Source: Streptomyces sp. HUAS YS2 (GTDB lineage Bacteria > Actinomycetota > Actinomycetes > Streptomycetales > Streptomycetaceae). Taken from it: DNA of 64,000 nt. Position 1 is the first letter of the stretch, and each line of letters begins with the position of its first letter. The notes below the pieces were generated by a model. It did no database searches. It saw only the letters and a program-made list of their open reading frames with translations, and had not been told where the DNA came from. The position numbers were made by a program, and so were the translations under genes. Positions 54,984 to 63,929 of the stretch are shown here, one piece after another. Location: NCBI RefSeq assembly GCF_033343995.1, contig NZ_CP137573.1, positions 7,535,001-7,599,000 on the forward strand. Direction: 5' to 3'.

Positions 54984-56357
54984 CTACCGGGCGGCGGCCC
55001 GGAGGCCGAGCTGCCGGGGCGTGACCGTCGCGTGGGCGAAAGGCACCGCCTTCAGGTCCTGCGGGGCCTTCCCGACCCGCGCCGGCGCGCCCAGAGCGCG
55101 GTCCATGTACGCGACGAGCGCGTTCGTGACGGGGTCCGGCTTCGGCGTGCCGTCCTCCTCGTAGCGCTGGTACTTCATCAGGTTGTAGGCGATCGTCGCC
55201 TGTCGGCGGCCGTCCTCCGTGGACAGGGCCCAGGTGCCCGCGCCGAACACCCCGCCGTCGTGCCCCCAGTACCAGCCGCCACTCGGCAGCCGCAGCGTGT
55301 ACAGGCCGAGCCCGTACCGCATGCGCACCTCTTCGCCCGCAGGGGGGTCGTACGCCGGCACCGTCGTCTTCATCTCCCGCAGCTCGGCCGCACCGAGCAG
55401 CTTGCCGCTCAGCAGCAGCCGGTAGAACGTGGCGAGGTCGGACGGCGTCGACACCATCGCCCCGACCGTCCAGGCCCAGGACATGTCGTACTCGCTGTAG
55501 TCCCGGGCGGGCTCGATCAGCCCGAAGAACGACTCGTACATCTTCGGGTGCGGCCCGGACAGCTTCGCGGAGGCCGGGAAGTAGGTGTGCTTCAGACCGG
55601 CCCGGCGTATGACGTTGCGCGTGATGTACGCCTCCGCGTCCTGGCCCGTCACCTTCTCCAGGAGCAGCCCGGCGAGGATGTAGTTGGTGTTGGAGTAGGC
55701 GTGCTTGCCGAGCGGCGCGGCGGCCGGCGCGGCGAGACCGAGCCGGACCAGTTCCTCCGGCTCGATGTGCCGGAAGCGGTTCGCGTCCAGGGCCTTGCCC
55801 GGGTCCTCCAGGATGCCGGGGAACGCCGGCAGTACGTAGTCGCCGATGCCGCTGGTGTGGTTGAGCAGCATCCGGACCGTCACCTGCCGGCCCCGCTCGC
55901 CGGGTACCAGCTCCGGGAGGTACCGGCCGATCGGCGCGTCCAGGTCGATCCGGCCGCGCGCCGACTGCTGGAGCACGGCGACCGCGGTGAACGTCTTGGT
56001 GATGCTGCCGATCCGGTGCTCCATGTCGGCCCGCATCGGTTGCCGCGTGTCGATGTCGGCGAAGCCGGTCGCGCCGCGCCAGCGCGCGGAGCCGTCCCGG
56101 ACCGTCGAATGGGCTCCGTACATGCCCGCCTCGTGGAAGGCGTCGAGGGCCGTGCGCAGGGCTGCGCGGTCCAGCGGGGCGGCCGGGGCCGTCGCGACCG
56201 GGGCGGCGGCCCCGGCGAGTCCCTCGGGGCCCACCGCCTGGGCGGGGAGCGTCCCGAGAGCCAGGGACGCCAGGGCCACGGCGGCGAGGGCCGCCAGGCG
56301 CGTCCGGCTGGGACGGGACGTCGCTCCGTTGCCGGTGCTCGGACGGGTCAGGCGCAT
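54984..56357 (-). CDS. Secreted serine hydrolase (beta-lactamase/D,D-carboxypeptidase family)
   Basis: The 457-residue protein has a signal peptide (RLAALAAVALASLALGTLPA) and a class C beta-lactamase fold. It has the nucleophile motif S-x-x-K in IGSITKTFTA, Y-x-N in YSNTNYILAG and the third motif H-D-G in WGHDGGVFGAG. These match Streptomyces D-Ala-D-Ala carboxypeptidase and esterase-like proteins. Cell-wall trimming or ester cleavage are both possible. The ATG at 56357 gives a normal signal peptide. Two palindromes lie about 110-150 nt upstream. Confidence 0.9.
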   Translation of the reverse strand: MRLTRPSTGNGATSRPSRTRLAALAAVALASLALGTLPAQAVGPEGLAGAAAPVATAPAAPLDRAALRTALDAFHEAGMYGAHSTVRDGSARWRGATGFADIDTRQPMRADMEHRIGSITKTFTAVAVLQQSARGRIDLDAPIGRYLPELVPGERGRQVTVRMLLNHTSGIGDYVLPAFPGILEDPGKALDANRFRHIEPEELVRLGLAAPAAAPLGKHAYSNTNYILAGLLLEKVTGQDAEAYITRNVIRRAGLKHTYFPASAKLSGPHPKMYESFFGLIEPARDYSEYDMSWAWTVGAMVSTPSDLATFYRLLLSGKLLGAAELREMKTTVPAYDPPAGEEVRMRYGLGLYTLRLPSGGWYWGHDGGVFGAGTWALSTEDGRRQATIAYNLMKYQRYEEDGTPKPDPVTNALVAYMDRALGAPARVGKAPQDLKAVPFAHATVTPRQLGLRAAAR

Positions 56358-56464
56358 GGGGAACGGGTCCTGTTCTCGTGGGAGGTGGTCTACCCGACCC
56401 ATCCTCACCGCGCCCCGCGCACCCCTGCGTCCACCCCCGGAACGATCTCGCACCCGGAATTCCG

Positions 56465-56478
56465 ATGACAAATGTCAT
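56465..56478. promoter_or_regulatory. Dyad ATGACA-AA-TGTCAT
   Basis: Perfect 6-nt arms in an AT-rich spot 108 nt upstream of the serine hydrolase start. The spacing fits an operator for a small dimeric regulator. Confidence 0.4.
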
Positions 56479-56492
56479 GCGGGGCACGCCGC

Positions 56493-56507
56493 CTGACGAT
56501 ATGTCAG
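56493..56507. promoter_or_regulatory. Dyad CTGAC-GATAT-GTCAG
   Basis: Perfect 5-nt arms next to the previous dyad. It has the same CTGAC/GTCAG arms as the element at 20335-20349, which suggests a shared regulator. Confidence 0.35.
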
Positions 56508-56510
56508 TGC

Positions 56511-56540
56511 AGCTGACGGCCGTCCGTCAGGCCGTCAGCT
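56511..56540 (-). terminator. Terminator overlapping the end of the winged-helix gene
   Basis: AGCTGACGGC and GCCGTCAGCT, 10-nt perfect arms with a 10-nt loop that includes the stop codon (56527-56529). Confidence 0.65.
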
Positions 56541-57699
56541 CCTTGGTGAGCGGGGCGGGGAACCGGGTCACCATACGGTGGTGCGCCAGCCACTCCTGCA
56601 GCGCCGCCGCCTCAGCCTCCACCGCGTCCCGGGCCTCCGCGCCGCGGTCGACGAGGAGGCGCCAGGCGATCTCCCCGTCCGCGCGCTGCGCCCACGCGCC
56701 CACGATCTCGCCGTTCCACCAGACCGTCGGGCCCCCGTTGCCCGCGCTGTCGTAGAGCAGCGGCCGGTGCGCCGGGTCGACGTACCAGTCACGGTGCTTC
56801 CAGCCCATCGTCGCCGGGTCCAGGCCGGGCAGCAGCGCCGCCCACGGTGTCGCCGCGTCGTCGGTTCCCAGCTCCGCGGCGAGCCGGTCGGCGGACAGGG
56901 CGAAGCCCGTGCCCTCCGCCATCTCCACCTCCGCCGGGCCGATCCGGCCGAGCGCCTCGCGGACCTGTCCGTTCGGCCAGCCCGTCCACCACGTGAGGTC
57001 CTCCAGCGTGCCGGGGCCGTAGCACGCGAGCCACAGGCGGAGCAGTTCCGTCCGCGCCTCCGTCGGGTCCATCGGCGGCATCTCCGGGGCCACCGAGTAC
57101 CGGAACTGGTTGGACGTCCAGCCGCCGAGCGGCCGGCCGCGCCGGATCCGCCCCTCCATCGCGAGCAGCCGCAGCACCCAGCCGCCCACCCGCTGCGTCT
57201 GCTGGTACGGCTTGCCCGGCGACATCACGACCGTCTCCTGCAGCGCGGGGACCTCGGCCGTCAGCTCGACCGCCCCGGCCTCGCCCAGCCGGGTCAGGGC
57301 GGCCAGCGCGGCCGTCTCCGCGGCGTTCAGCCACCGCTCGTTGCGCGCCGGCCCGGTCGCCGCCAGGTGCTTGAGCAGCACGGCGCGCTCGCGCCGCGCG
57401 ATCGCCTCGGAGGTCGAATGGTGGAACACCGGCACGAGATCCGTGGGGACGACGAACAGCGTGCGCCGCATGCAGTGCATCCGCAGCAGCGTGCGGTCCT
57501 CGTACAGGGCCCGCTCCACGTCCACCGGCGAGGGCTCCCGGACCCGCGCCCGTGCGGACAGCACCACACTGGCGGCGTCGGTGGCGTGCAGCCCGACCAG
57601 CGTCTCGGCCACGTCCTCGACGAGCCCGGCCCGGTCCCCGGGCGCCAGCAGATGACGGTGGCCGAGCAGCCCGCGGCGCTCGGCAGGAGTGATCCGCAT
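56527..57699 (-). CDS. Winged-helix DNA-binding domain protein (HTH_42, AlkZ-like family)
   Basis: The 390-residue protein belongs to the HTH_42 (DUF1006) family, with three tandem winged-helix units and a C-terminal beta domain (WWNGEIVGAWAQRADGEIAW). The family includes DNA glycosylases such as AlkZ and YcaQ that repair interstrand crosslinks and self-produced genotoxin damage. The N-terminal segment VGLHATDAASVVLSARARV corresponds to the site of the Q/H-x-D/Q catalytic motif; here it reads H-A-T, so activity is uncertain. The ATG at 57699 has no strong Shine-Dalgarno. No genotoxin genes are seen nearby. Confidence 0.85.
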   Translation of the reverse strand: MRITPAERRGLLGHRHLLAPGDRAGLVEDVAETLVGLHATDAASVVLSARARVREPSPVDVERALYEDRTLLRMHCMRRTLFVVPTDLVPVFHHSTSEAIARRERAVLLKHLAATGPARNERWLNAAETAALAALTRLGEAGAVELTAEVPALQETVVMSPGKPYQQTQRVGGWVLRLLAMEGRIRRGRPLGGWTSNQFRYSVAPEMPPMDPTEARTELLRLWLACYGPGTLEDLTWWTGWPNGQVREALGRIGPAEVEMAEGTGFALSADRLAAELGTDDAATPWAALLPGLDPATMGWKHRDWYVDPAHRPLLYDSAGNGGPTVWWNGEIVGAWAQRADGEIAWRLLVDRGAEARDAVEAEAAALQEWLAHHRMVTRFPAPLTKELTA

Positions 57700-57811
57700 G
57701 TTTCCAGCCTAGGCTGAGGCGCCGCCCGGCGCGCCGTCCTGCCACCGAGCCCGCCCCGTCGGCGTGTCCGCCGCACGACCGCCCCGCGGACCGGGCAGTA
57801 GGGTGCACGGT

Positions 57812-59182
57812 GTGCTTGCCGAACGACGACACCGGGTGACCCTGACCATCCTCGGCGGGGGCGGCTTCCGCGTCCCGCTCGTGTACGGTGCCCTGCTGCG
57901 CGACCGGCGCGAGGGTCGCGTCACCCACGTCACGCTGCACGACGTCGACCCCGGCCGGCTCGCCGCCGTCGCCCGCGTCCTCGCCGAGCAGGCCGCGGAC
58001 GTCCCCGACGCGCCGGAGGTACGCGTCACCGCCGACCTCGACGACGCCCTGCGCGGGACCGACTTCGTCTTCTCCGCCATCCGCGTCGGCGGCCTGGAGG
58101 GCCGCGCGGCCGACGAGCGGGTCGCCCTGGCGGAGGGCGTCCTCGGCCAGGAGACCGTCGGCGCGGGAGGCATCGCGTACGGACTGCGCACGTTGCCCGT
58201 CGCCGTCGACATCGCCCGCCGCGTGGCGCGGCTCGCCCCCGACGCCTGGGTCATCAACTTCACCAACCCCGCGGGCCTGGTCACCGAGGCGATGTCCCGG
58301 CACCTCGGCGACCGCGTCATCGGCATCTGCGACTCGCCCGTCGGCCTCGGTCGCCGCATCGCCCGGATCCTCGGCGCGGACCCCGCCCGCGCGCGGATCG
58401 ACTACGTCGGGCTCAACCACCTCGGCTGGGTACGCGCCCTGCACGTCGACGGCCGCGACGAGCTGCCCCGGCTGCTCGCCGACCCGAAGCTCCTCGAATC
58501 CTTCGAGGAGGGGCGGCTGTTCGGCGCGGAGTGGCTGCGCTCCCTCGGCGCGATCCCCAACGAGTACCTGCACTACTACTACTTCAACCGCGAGGCCGTC
58601 CGCGCCTACCAGGAGGCCGAGCAGACCCGGGGCGCGTTCCTGCGCGACCAACAGGCCCGGTTCTACGCGGAGATGGCCGATCCGGCGGCTCCCGCGTGGC
58701 GTACCTGGGACCGCACCCGCGCCGAGCGCGAGGCCACCTACATGGCGGAGAACCGGGACGTGGCCGGCGTCGGCGAACGCGAGGCCGAGGACCTGGAGTC
58801 CGGGGGGTACGAGCAGGTCGCCCTCGCCCTGATGCGGGCGGTCGCGCGCGACGAGCGGACCACCCTGATCCTCAACGTCCGCAACCGGACCACCCTCGCC
58901 GCCCTCGACGCCGACGCGGTCGTCGAAGTGCCCTGCCTGGTGGACGCGAACGGCGCCCACCCGCTGGCCGCCGACCCCCTGCCGTACCACGCGACCGGTC
59001 TGGTCACCGCCGTGAAGGCGGTGGAACGCGAGGTGATCGCGGCCGCGGACGGCGGCTCGCGCGCCGCCGCGGTGAAGGCCTTCGCGCTGCACCCGCTCGT
59101 CGACTCCGTCGCCGTCGCCCGCCGGCTCCTGGACGGCTACACCGCCGTCCACCCCGGACTCGACTACCTCCGCGACCGATAG
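57812..59182 (+). CDS. Glycoside hydrolase family 4 (6-phospho-beta-glucosidase type)
   Basis: The 456-residue NAD+- and Mn2+-dependent glycosidase has TLTILGGGGFRVPLVYG at the N-terminus as its dinucleotide motif, NFTNPAGLVTEAM, the metal-binding Cys in IGICDSPVGLGRR and YVGLNHLGWVRALHV. GH4 enzymes hydrolyse phosphorylated disaccharides through a redox mechanism. No PTS gene is adjacent. The GTG at 57812 is chosen over 57803 and 57836; AGGG lies 7 nt upstream. An ABC uptake operon follows but is of amino-acid type. Confidence 0.9.
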   Translation: MLAERRHRVTLTILGGGGFRVPLVYGALLRDRREGRVTHVTLHDVDPGRLAAVARVLAEQAADVPDAPEVRVTADLDDALRGTDFVFSAIRVGGLEGRAADERVALAEGVLGQETVGAGGIAYGLRTLPVAVDIARRVARLAPDAWVINFTNPAGLVTEAMSRHLGDRVIGICDSPVGLGRRIARILGADPARARIDYVGLNHLGWVRALHVDGRDELPRLLADPKLLESFEEGRLFGAEWLRSLGAIPNEYLHYYYFNREAVRAYQEAEQTRGAFLRDQQARFYAEMADPAAPAWRTWDRTRAEREATYMAENRDVAGVGEREAEDLESGGYEQVALALMRAVARDERTTLILNVRNRTTLAALDADAVVEVPCLVDANGAHPLAADPLPYHATGLVTAVKAVEREVIAAADGGSRAAAVKAFALHPLVDSVAVARRLLDGYTAVHPGLDYLRDR

Positions 59183-59330
59183 CGCGACGGACGGCCGGGC
59201 CGGGACCACGACCGGTAGATCGTCCACGCCCCCTGGCGTTTCCTGATCGACTCCGACATCCTTTGCGTCATTCGCGAGCGCGGACCGATGTCGATCCGCT
59301 CTGTTCCGGCCAACAGCACAAGGGGAATGC

Positions 59331-60161
59331 ATGAGCTCGTTCCGCCTGTCCTACCGCCGTATCGCCGCCATATCCCTGCCCCTCGTCCTTGCCGCGCCGC
59401 TTACCGCCTGCGGCAGCGGCGACGAGGGGGCCACCGTCAAGGGTGCGAAACTCGTCAAGTCCGGTCAACTGACGACCTGCACTCATCTCCCGTACGCACC
59501 CTTCCAGTCCGAGAAGGACGGCAAGGTGGTCGGATTCGATGTCTCGATGATCGACCTGGTCGCCGCCGACCTCGGTCTCAAGCAGGTCGTCGTGGACAAG
59601 TCCTTCGAGACCATCAAGACCGGCGCGGACCTCAACGCCAACGTCTGCGACGTCGCCGCCGCGGGCATGACGATCACCGACGAGCGCAAGAAGAACCTCG
59701 ACTTCTCCGCGCCCTACTTCGACGCCACCCAGGCGCTGCTCGCCCGCAAGGGCGTCAAGGCCGCCACCGTCGAGGAGATCGTCCAGAAGAAGCTCAAGCT
59801 CGGCTCCCAGTCCTCCACCACCGGCGAGGACTTCGCGCGCGAGCACGGCGCCGACCCGCAGTCCTTCGAGAGCTCCGACGCCGAGCTCAACGGACTGCGC
59901 ACCGGTCAGGTCGACGTCATCGTGCAGGACTACCCCGTCGTGCAGAACTGGCTCAAGGACCCCGCCAACGTCGACAAGTTCGAGATCGTCGGCAACCTCG
60001 ACACCGGAGAGCAGTACGGCTTCGCGGTCAAGAAGGACGGCAACCCCGAGCTCCTGAAGATGATCGACAAGGCCATCGCGGACGCCAAGGCCGACGGCAC
60101 GTACAAGAAGCTGTACGAGCAGTGGATCGGCCCCATGCCGAAGGGCGCCGACGCCTCGTGA
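59331..60161 (+). CDS. ABC transporter substrate-binding lipoprotein (polar amino acid type)
   Basis: The 276-residue protein has a lipoprotein signal ending in APLTACGSG, so it is anchored outside the membrane. The SBP_bac_3 fold shows CTHLPYAPFQSEKDGKVVGF, then DVAAAGMTITDERKKNLDF and IVQDYPVVQNWLKD. These are features of glutamine/polar amino acid receptors. AAGGGG precedes the ATG. It is the first gene of a three-gene importer operon, and its stop overlaps the permease GTG. Confidence 0.93.
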   Translation: MSSFRLSYRRIAAISLPLVLAAPLTACGSGDEGATVKGAKLVKSGQLTTCTHLPYAPFQSEKDGKVVGFDVSMIDLVAADLGLKQVVVDKSFETIKTGADLNANVCDVAAAGMTITDERKKNLDFSAPYFDATQALLARKGVKAATVEEIVQKKLKLGSQSSTTGEDFAREHGADPQSFESSDAELNGLRTGQVDVIVQDYPVVQNWLKDPANVDKFEIVGNLDTGEQYGFAVKKDGNPELLKMIDKAIADAKADGTYKKLYEQWIGPMPKGADAS

Positions 60162-60952
60162 CCATGTCGCCGCGCCGCAGGCGCCGCGTCGTGCGTTCCG
60201 TCCAGTACGCGGTGTTCGCGGCGGCCCTCGCGGCCGTCGTGACACTGGCCGACTGGCAGCGGCTCCAGGAGCAGTTCCTCGAACCCGACGTGGCCCGCAG
60301 GCTCTTCCCCGAGCTCATCACGGTCGCCCTGCTCAACACCATCGCGTACACCCTCAGCGGCTTCGCCGTGGGCCTCGTCCTCGGCCTCGTCGTCGCCCTG
60401 ATGCGGCTGTCCTCCGTCGGCCCGTACCGCTGGGTCGCCACCGTGTACATCGAGCTGTTCCGCGGCCTGCCCGCGCTGCTCATCTTCATCTTCGTCGGGG
60501 TCGGCGTCCCGCTCGCCTTCCCCGGGCTCGTGTTCCCCGGCGGCACGTACGGGCAGGTCGCCTGTGCGCTCGGCCTGGTGTCGGCGGCGTACATGGCGGA
60601 GACGATCCGGGCCGGCATCCAGGCCGTGCCGCGCGGCCAGCTGGAGGCGGCCCGGTCCCTCGGCATGTCGCAGTTCACCGCGATGCGCTCGATCGTGATC
60701 CCGCAGGCGTTCCGGATCGTCGTGCCGCCGCTCACCAACGAACTCGTCCTGCTCTTCAAGGACTCCTCGCTGGTGCTGTTCCTCGGCGTGACGCTCCAGC
60801 AGCGCGAACTCACCAAGTTCGGCCGGGACCTGGCCAGTACCACCGCCAACACCACCCCCATCTTCGTCGCGGGCCTCTGCTACCTCCTGGTGACCGTCCC
60901 GCTCGGCCAGGTGGTGCGCCGCCTCGAGGCCAAGCACGCGAAGGCGAGGTGA
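60158..60952 (+). CDS. ABC transporter permease (polar amino acid type)
   Basis: The 264-residue inner-membrane protein has about five helices and the HisMQ-type signature ELFRGLPALLIFIFVGVG and the EAA loop GQLEAARSLGMSQFTAMRSI. It overlaps the substrate-binding gene by 4 nt (GTGA). ATG at 60164 is an alternative start. Only one permease is present, so it probably acts as a homodimer. Confidence 0.92.
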   Translation: MTMSPRRRRRVVRSVQYAVFAAALAAVVTLADWQRLQEQFLEPDVARRLFPELITVALLNTIAYTLSGFAVGLVLGLVVALMRLSSVGPYRWVATVYIELFRGLPALLIFIFVGVGVPLAFPGLVFPGGTYGQVACALGLVSAAYMAETIRAGIQAVPRGQLEAARSLGMSQFTAMRSIVIPQAFRIVVPPLTNELVLLFKDSSLVLFLGVTLQQRELTKFGRDLASTTANTTPIFVAGLCYLLVTVPLGQVVRRLEAKHAKAR

Positions 60953-60959
60953 CCGCGCC

Positions 60960-61703
60960 ATGACCGCGGCCATCGAGATCAGGAACCTGCGCAAGTCCTT
61001 CGGCGACCACGAGGTGCTGCGCGGCATCGACTTCACCGTCGCCCCCGGCGAGGTGGTCTGCGTCATCGGGCCCTCGGGGTCCGGCAAGTCCACCCTGCTG
61101 CGCTGCGCGAACCTCCTGGAGGAACCCACCGGCGGCACCGTCACCGTCGACGGCGTCGACCTCACCGACCCGGACGTCGACCTGGACGCCGTACGCCGCC
61201 GGATCGGCATGGTCTTCCAGCAGTTCAACCTCTTCCCGCACCTCAGCGTCCTGGAGAACCTGACCATCGCCCAACGGCGGGTCCTGGGCAGGGGAAAGGC
61301 GGAGGCGGCCGCCGTCGGCCGGGAGAACCTGGCCAAGGTCGGACTCGCCGACCGCGCCGACAGCTACCCGGCCCAGCTCTCCGGCGGCCAGCAGCAGCGC
61401 GTCGCCATCGCCCGAGCCCTGTCGATGGGTCCCGCGCTGATGCTCTTCGACGAGCCGACCAGCGCCCTCGACCCCGAACTCGTCGGCGACGTGCTCGCCG
61501 TGATGCGGGCGCTCGCCGACGAGGGCATGACGATGATGGTCGTCACGCACGAGATGGGCTTCGCCCGCGACGTCGCCGACCGGGTCGTGTTCATGGACGA
61601 CGGCCGGGTCGTCGAGGAGGGCTCGCCCGAGCAGGTCCTCGGCGACCCCGCCCACGAACGCACCCGCGCGTTTCTCGCCCGGGTGCTGCAGACCGAACCC
61701 TGA
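60960..61703 (+). CDS. ABC transporter ATP-binding protein (polar amino acid type)
   Basis: The 247-residue ATPase has Walker A GPSGSGKST, Q-loop QQFNLFPHL, signature LSGGQQQR, Walker B LMLFDEPTS and the switch His in VVTHEMGFA, as in GlnQ/HisP. The ATG at 60960 is 7 nt after the permease stop, so the three genes are one operon. A hairpin terminator follows. Confidence 0.95.
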   Translation: MTAAIEIRNLRKSFGDHEVLRGIDFTVAPGEVVCVIGPSGSGKSTLLRCANLLEEPTGGTVTVDGVDLTDPDVDLDAVRRRIGMVFQQFNLFPHLSVLENLTIAQRRVLGRGKAEAAAVGRENLAKVGLADRADSYPAQLSGGQQQRVAIARALSMGPALMLFDEPTSALDPELVGDVLAVMRALADEGMTMMVVTHEMGFARDVADRVVFMDDGRVVEEGSPEQVLGDPAHERTRAFLARVLQTEP

Positions 61704-61723
61704 GGCCGGGGGAGGGGCCGGCA

Positions 61724-61746
61724 GGGCGGCGCGCGGCGCGCCGCCC
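61724..61746 (+). terminator. Terminator of the amino-acid importer operon
   Basis: GGGCGGCGCG and CGCGCCGCCC, 10-nt perfect arms with a CGG loop, 20 nt after the ATPase stop. Confidence 0.7.
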
Positions 61747-61774
61747 ATGCGCCCGAGCGCGCTCCCCGGCGCGG

Positions 61775-61803
61775 TTGACCCGCCCCGGGGAGCCCGTCAC
61801 ACT
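61775..61803 (+). promoter_or_regulatory. Predicted promoter of the alpha/beta hydrolase gene
   Basis: TTGACC (61775-61780), a 17-nt spacer and CACACT (61798-61803), 40 nt before the ATG at 61844. Confidence 0.4.
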
Positions 61804-61843
61804 CGGGCGTCGGCGTCGACCACCGCAACCCCAGGGGACATTG

Positions 61844-62608
61844 ATGGCAGGTCAGATCCTTCCGCACGACGTGCACGGCACCGGACCGGTCCGGGTGATC
61901 GTGCTCCACAACTGGTTCGGGGACCGGTCCAGTTTCGACGCGTTGCGCGGGCATCTCGACGGGGACGCGTTCAGCTACGCGTTCCTCGACTGCCGCGGCT
62001 ACGGCGAGGCGATCGACCACGACGGCGCGTACACGATGGAGGAGGTCGCCGAGGACGCCCTCGCCGTCGCCGACCACCTCGGCTGGGACGCCTTCTCCGT
62101 GCTCGGCCACTCGATGGGCGGGAAGGCGGCGCAGTGGATGATGCTGGAGGCCCCCGGCCGCGTCCGGTCGATCGTCGGCGTCTCGCCGGTGCCCGCCGCC
62201 GGGTTCCCGCTCGACGACGCCACCTGGGAGCTGTTCGCCGGGGCCGCCGAGGAACCCGGCAACCGCCGCGCCATCATCGACAACACCACCGGCGGGCGGC
62301 ACGGCGACGAGTGGCTCGACGTCATGGTGGACCGCTCCGTCGGCCGCTCGAACAAGGCCGCGTTCCGCGCGTACCTCGACTCCTGGTCCCGCACCGACTT
62401 CCACGAGCGGGTCAAGGACAACCCCACCCCGGTGCTGCTCGTGGCCGGAGCCCACGACCCCGCGCTCGGCGCCGCCACCATGGAGGCCACCTGGCTCCAG
62501 TGGTACCCGAACGCCCGCCTCGAAGTCATCGACGGCGCGGGGCACTACCCGCCCGAGGAGACCCCGGCCGAGCTGGCGACCGCCGTCGAACGCTTCCTCG
62601 GCGACTGA
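61844..62608 (+). CDS. Alpha/beta hydrolase
   Basis: The 254-residue single-domain hydrolase has oxyanion-loop sequence LHNWFGDRSSFD, the nucleophile Ser in VLGHSMGGKA (about residue 88), Asp in AGAHDPALG and His in DGAGHYPPEE. It resembles haloperoxidase-like and lactonase-like esterases. GGGG lies upstream of the ATG at 61844. It follows a terminator and its own predicted promoter. An FAD monooxygenase gene on the same strand comes next. Confidence 0.9.
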   Translation: MAGQILPHDVHGTGPVRVIVLHNWFGDRSSFDALRGHLDGDAFSYAFLDCRGYGEAIDHDGAYTMEEVAEDALAVADHLGWDAFSVLGHSMGGKAAQWMMLEAPGRVRSIVGVSPVPAAGFPLDDATWELFAGAAEEPGNRRAIIDNTTGGRHGDEWLDVMVDRSVGRSNKAAFRAYLDSWSRTDFHERVKDNPTPVLLVAGAHDPALGAATMEATWLQWYPNARLEVIDGAGHYPPEETPAELATAVERFLGD

Positions 62609-62695
62609 CGCGCTCCGTCGGGACGCCACCGACGCCGGACGTGCTGCTACCCTGCGCTCTCAGTCCATCACCTTGTGTCATTGCCGGGAGCACCC

Positions 62696-63892
62696 TTGAA
62701 GGTCGCCTGCGTCGGCGGCGGTCCCGCCGGCCTGTACTTCTCGATCCTGATGAAGCTGCAGGACCCGTCCCACGACATCACCGTGTACGAACGGAACCCC
62801 GTCGGCTCGACGTACGGATGGGGGGTGACGTACTGGGCGGGCCTGCTCGACCGGCTCGGCGCGCACGACCCCGAGTCGGCCCGCGCCGTCGCCGAGAGCT
62901 CGGTCCGCTGGAGCGACGGCATCGCGCACGTGAACGGCGCGTCCACGACCCACCACGGCGACGAGGGCTTCGGCATCGGCCGGCACCGCTTCCTGGACAT
63001 CCTCACCGAGCGCGCCCGCTCCCTCGGCGTCCGCGTCGAGTTCGAGCACGAGATCGGCGCGGACGACGTCCCCGACGCCGATCTCGTGGTGGCCGCCGAC
63101 GGCGTCAACAGCCGGCTGCGCGAGCGGCACGCCGACCGCTTCGGCGCCCGGATCGACGTCGGCCGCAACGTCTACACCTGGCTCGGCACGACCAGGGTCT
63201 TCGACGCCTTCACCTTCTCCTTCGTCGAGACCGAGCACGGCTGGATCTGGTGCTACGCCTACGGGTTCAGCGGCGACCACAGCACCTGCGTCGTCGAGTG
63301 CGCCCCCGACACCTGGCGCGGACTCGGCCTCGACGACATGAACGAGGCCGACGGACTCGGCGCCCTGGAGAAGCTGTTCGCCGACGTCCTCGACGGCCAT
63401 CCGCTGATCGGCCGCGCCCAGGCCGACGACGCCGTGCAGTGGCTCAACTTCCGCACCCTGACCAACGAGACCTGGTACCACGGGAACGTCGTCCTGCTCG
63501 GCGACGCGGCGCACACCACGCACTACTCGATCGGCGCAGGCACCACGCTCGCCCTGGAGGACGCCGTCGCACTGGCCGAGGCGCTCCGGGACGTGCCCGA
63601 CCTGCCGTCCGCGCTCGCCCGGTACGAACGCGAACGGCGCTCCGCACTGTTGTCCGTGCAGAGCGCCGCGCGCCACAGCGCCCAGTGGTACGAGAACCTG
63701 CCGCGCTACATCGGCCTGGCGCCGGACCGGATGTTCGCGCTCCTCGGCCAGCGGCACTCCCCGCTGCTGCCGTACGTCCCGCCGCAGCTCTACTACCGGA
63801 TCGACCGGGCCGCCGAACGCCTGGACGCGCTGCGTCGGTTGAAGCGCTGGCTCGGCCCCCGCGTCGCCCGCACCCTGCACGCGCGGCGCTGA
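62696..63892 (+). CDS. FAD-dependent monooxygenase
   Basis: The 398-residue flavoprotein begins directly with the FAD-binding beta-alpha-beta motif (VACVGGGPAGLYFSILMK) and has the second motif VVLLGDAAHTTHYSIGAG with the GD of aromatic hydroxylases. The N-terminal pattern resembles the monooxygenase half of anthraniloyl-CoA (2-aminobenzoyl-CoA) monooxygenase, without the reductase half. The TTG at 62696 is chosen because GGGAG lies 5 nt upstream; a GTG at 62675 would add seven residues. Aromatic hydroxylation is likely, but the substrate is unknown. Confidence 0.88.
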   Translation: MKVACVGGGPAGLYFSILMKLQDPSHDITVYERNPVGSTYGWGVTYWAGLLDRLGAHDPESARAVAESSVRWSDGIAHVNGASTTHHGDEGFGIGRHRFLDILTERARSLGVRVEFEHEIGADDVPDADLVVAADGVNSRLRERHADRFGARIDVGRNVYTWLGTTRVFDAFTFSFVETEHGWIWCYAYGFSGDHSTCVVECAPDTWRGLGLDDMNEADGLGALEKLFADVLDGHPLIGRAQADDAVQWLNFRTLTNETWYHGNVVLLGDAAHTTHYSIGAGTTLALEDAVALAEALRDVPDLPSALARYERERRSALLSVQSAARHSAQWYENLPRYIGLAPDRMFALLGQRHSPLLPYVPPQLYYRIDRAAERLDALRRLKRWLGPRVARTLHARR

Positions 63893-63929
63893 CGCCGGGG
63901 GCCGGCGGTCGGAGGCCGACGGCGCAGGG

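Noticed and set aside
59331..61703. Importer operon as sugar uptake partner of the GH4 enzyme
   Set aside because: The binding protein is of SBP_bac_3 (polar amino acid) type and the permease carries the HisMQ signature, so a sugar substrate is unlikely.
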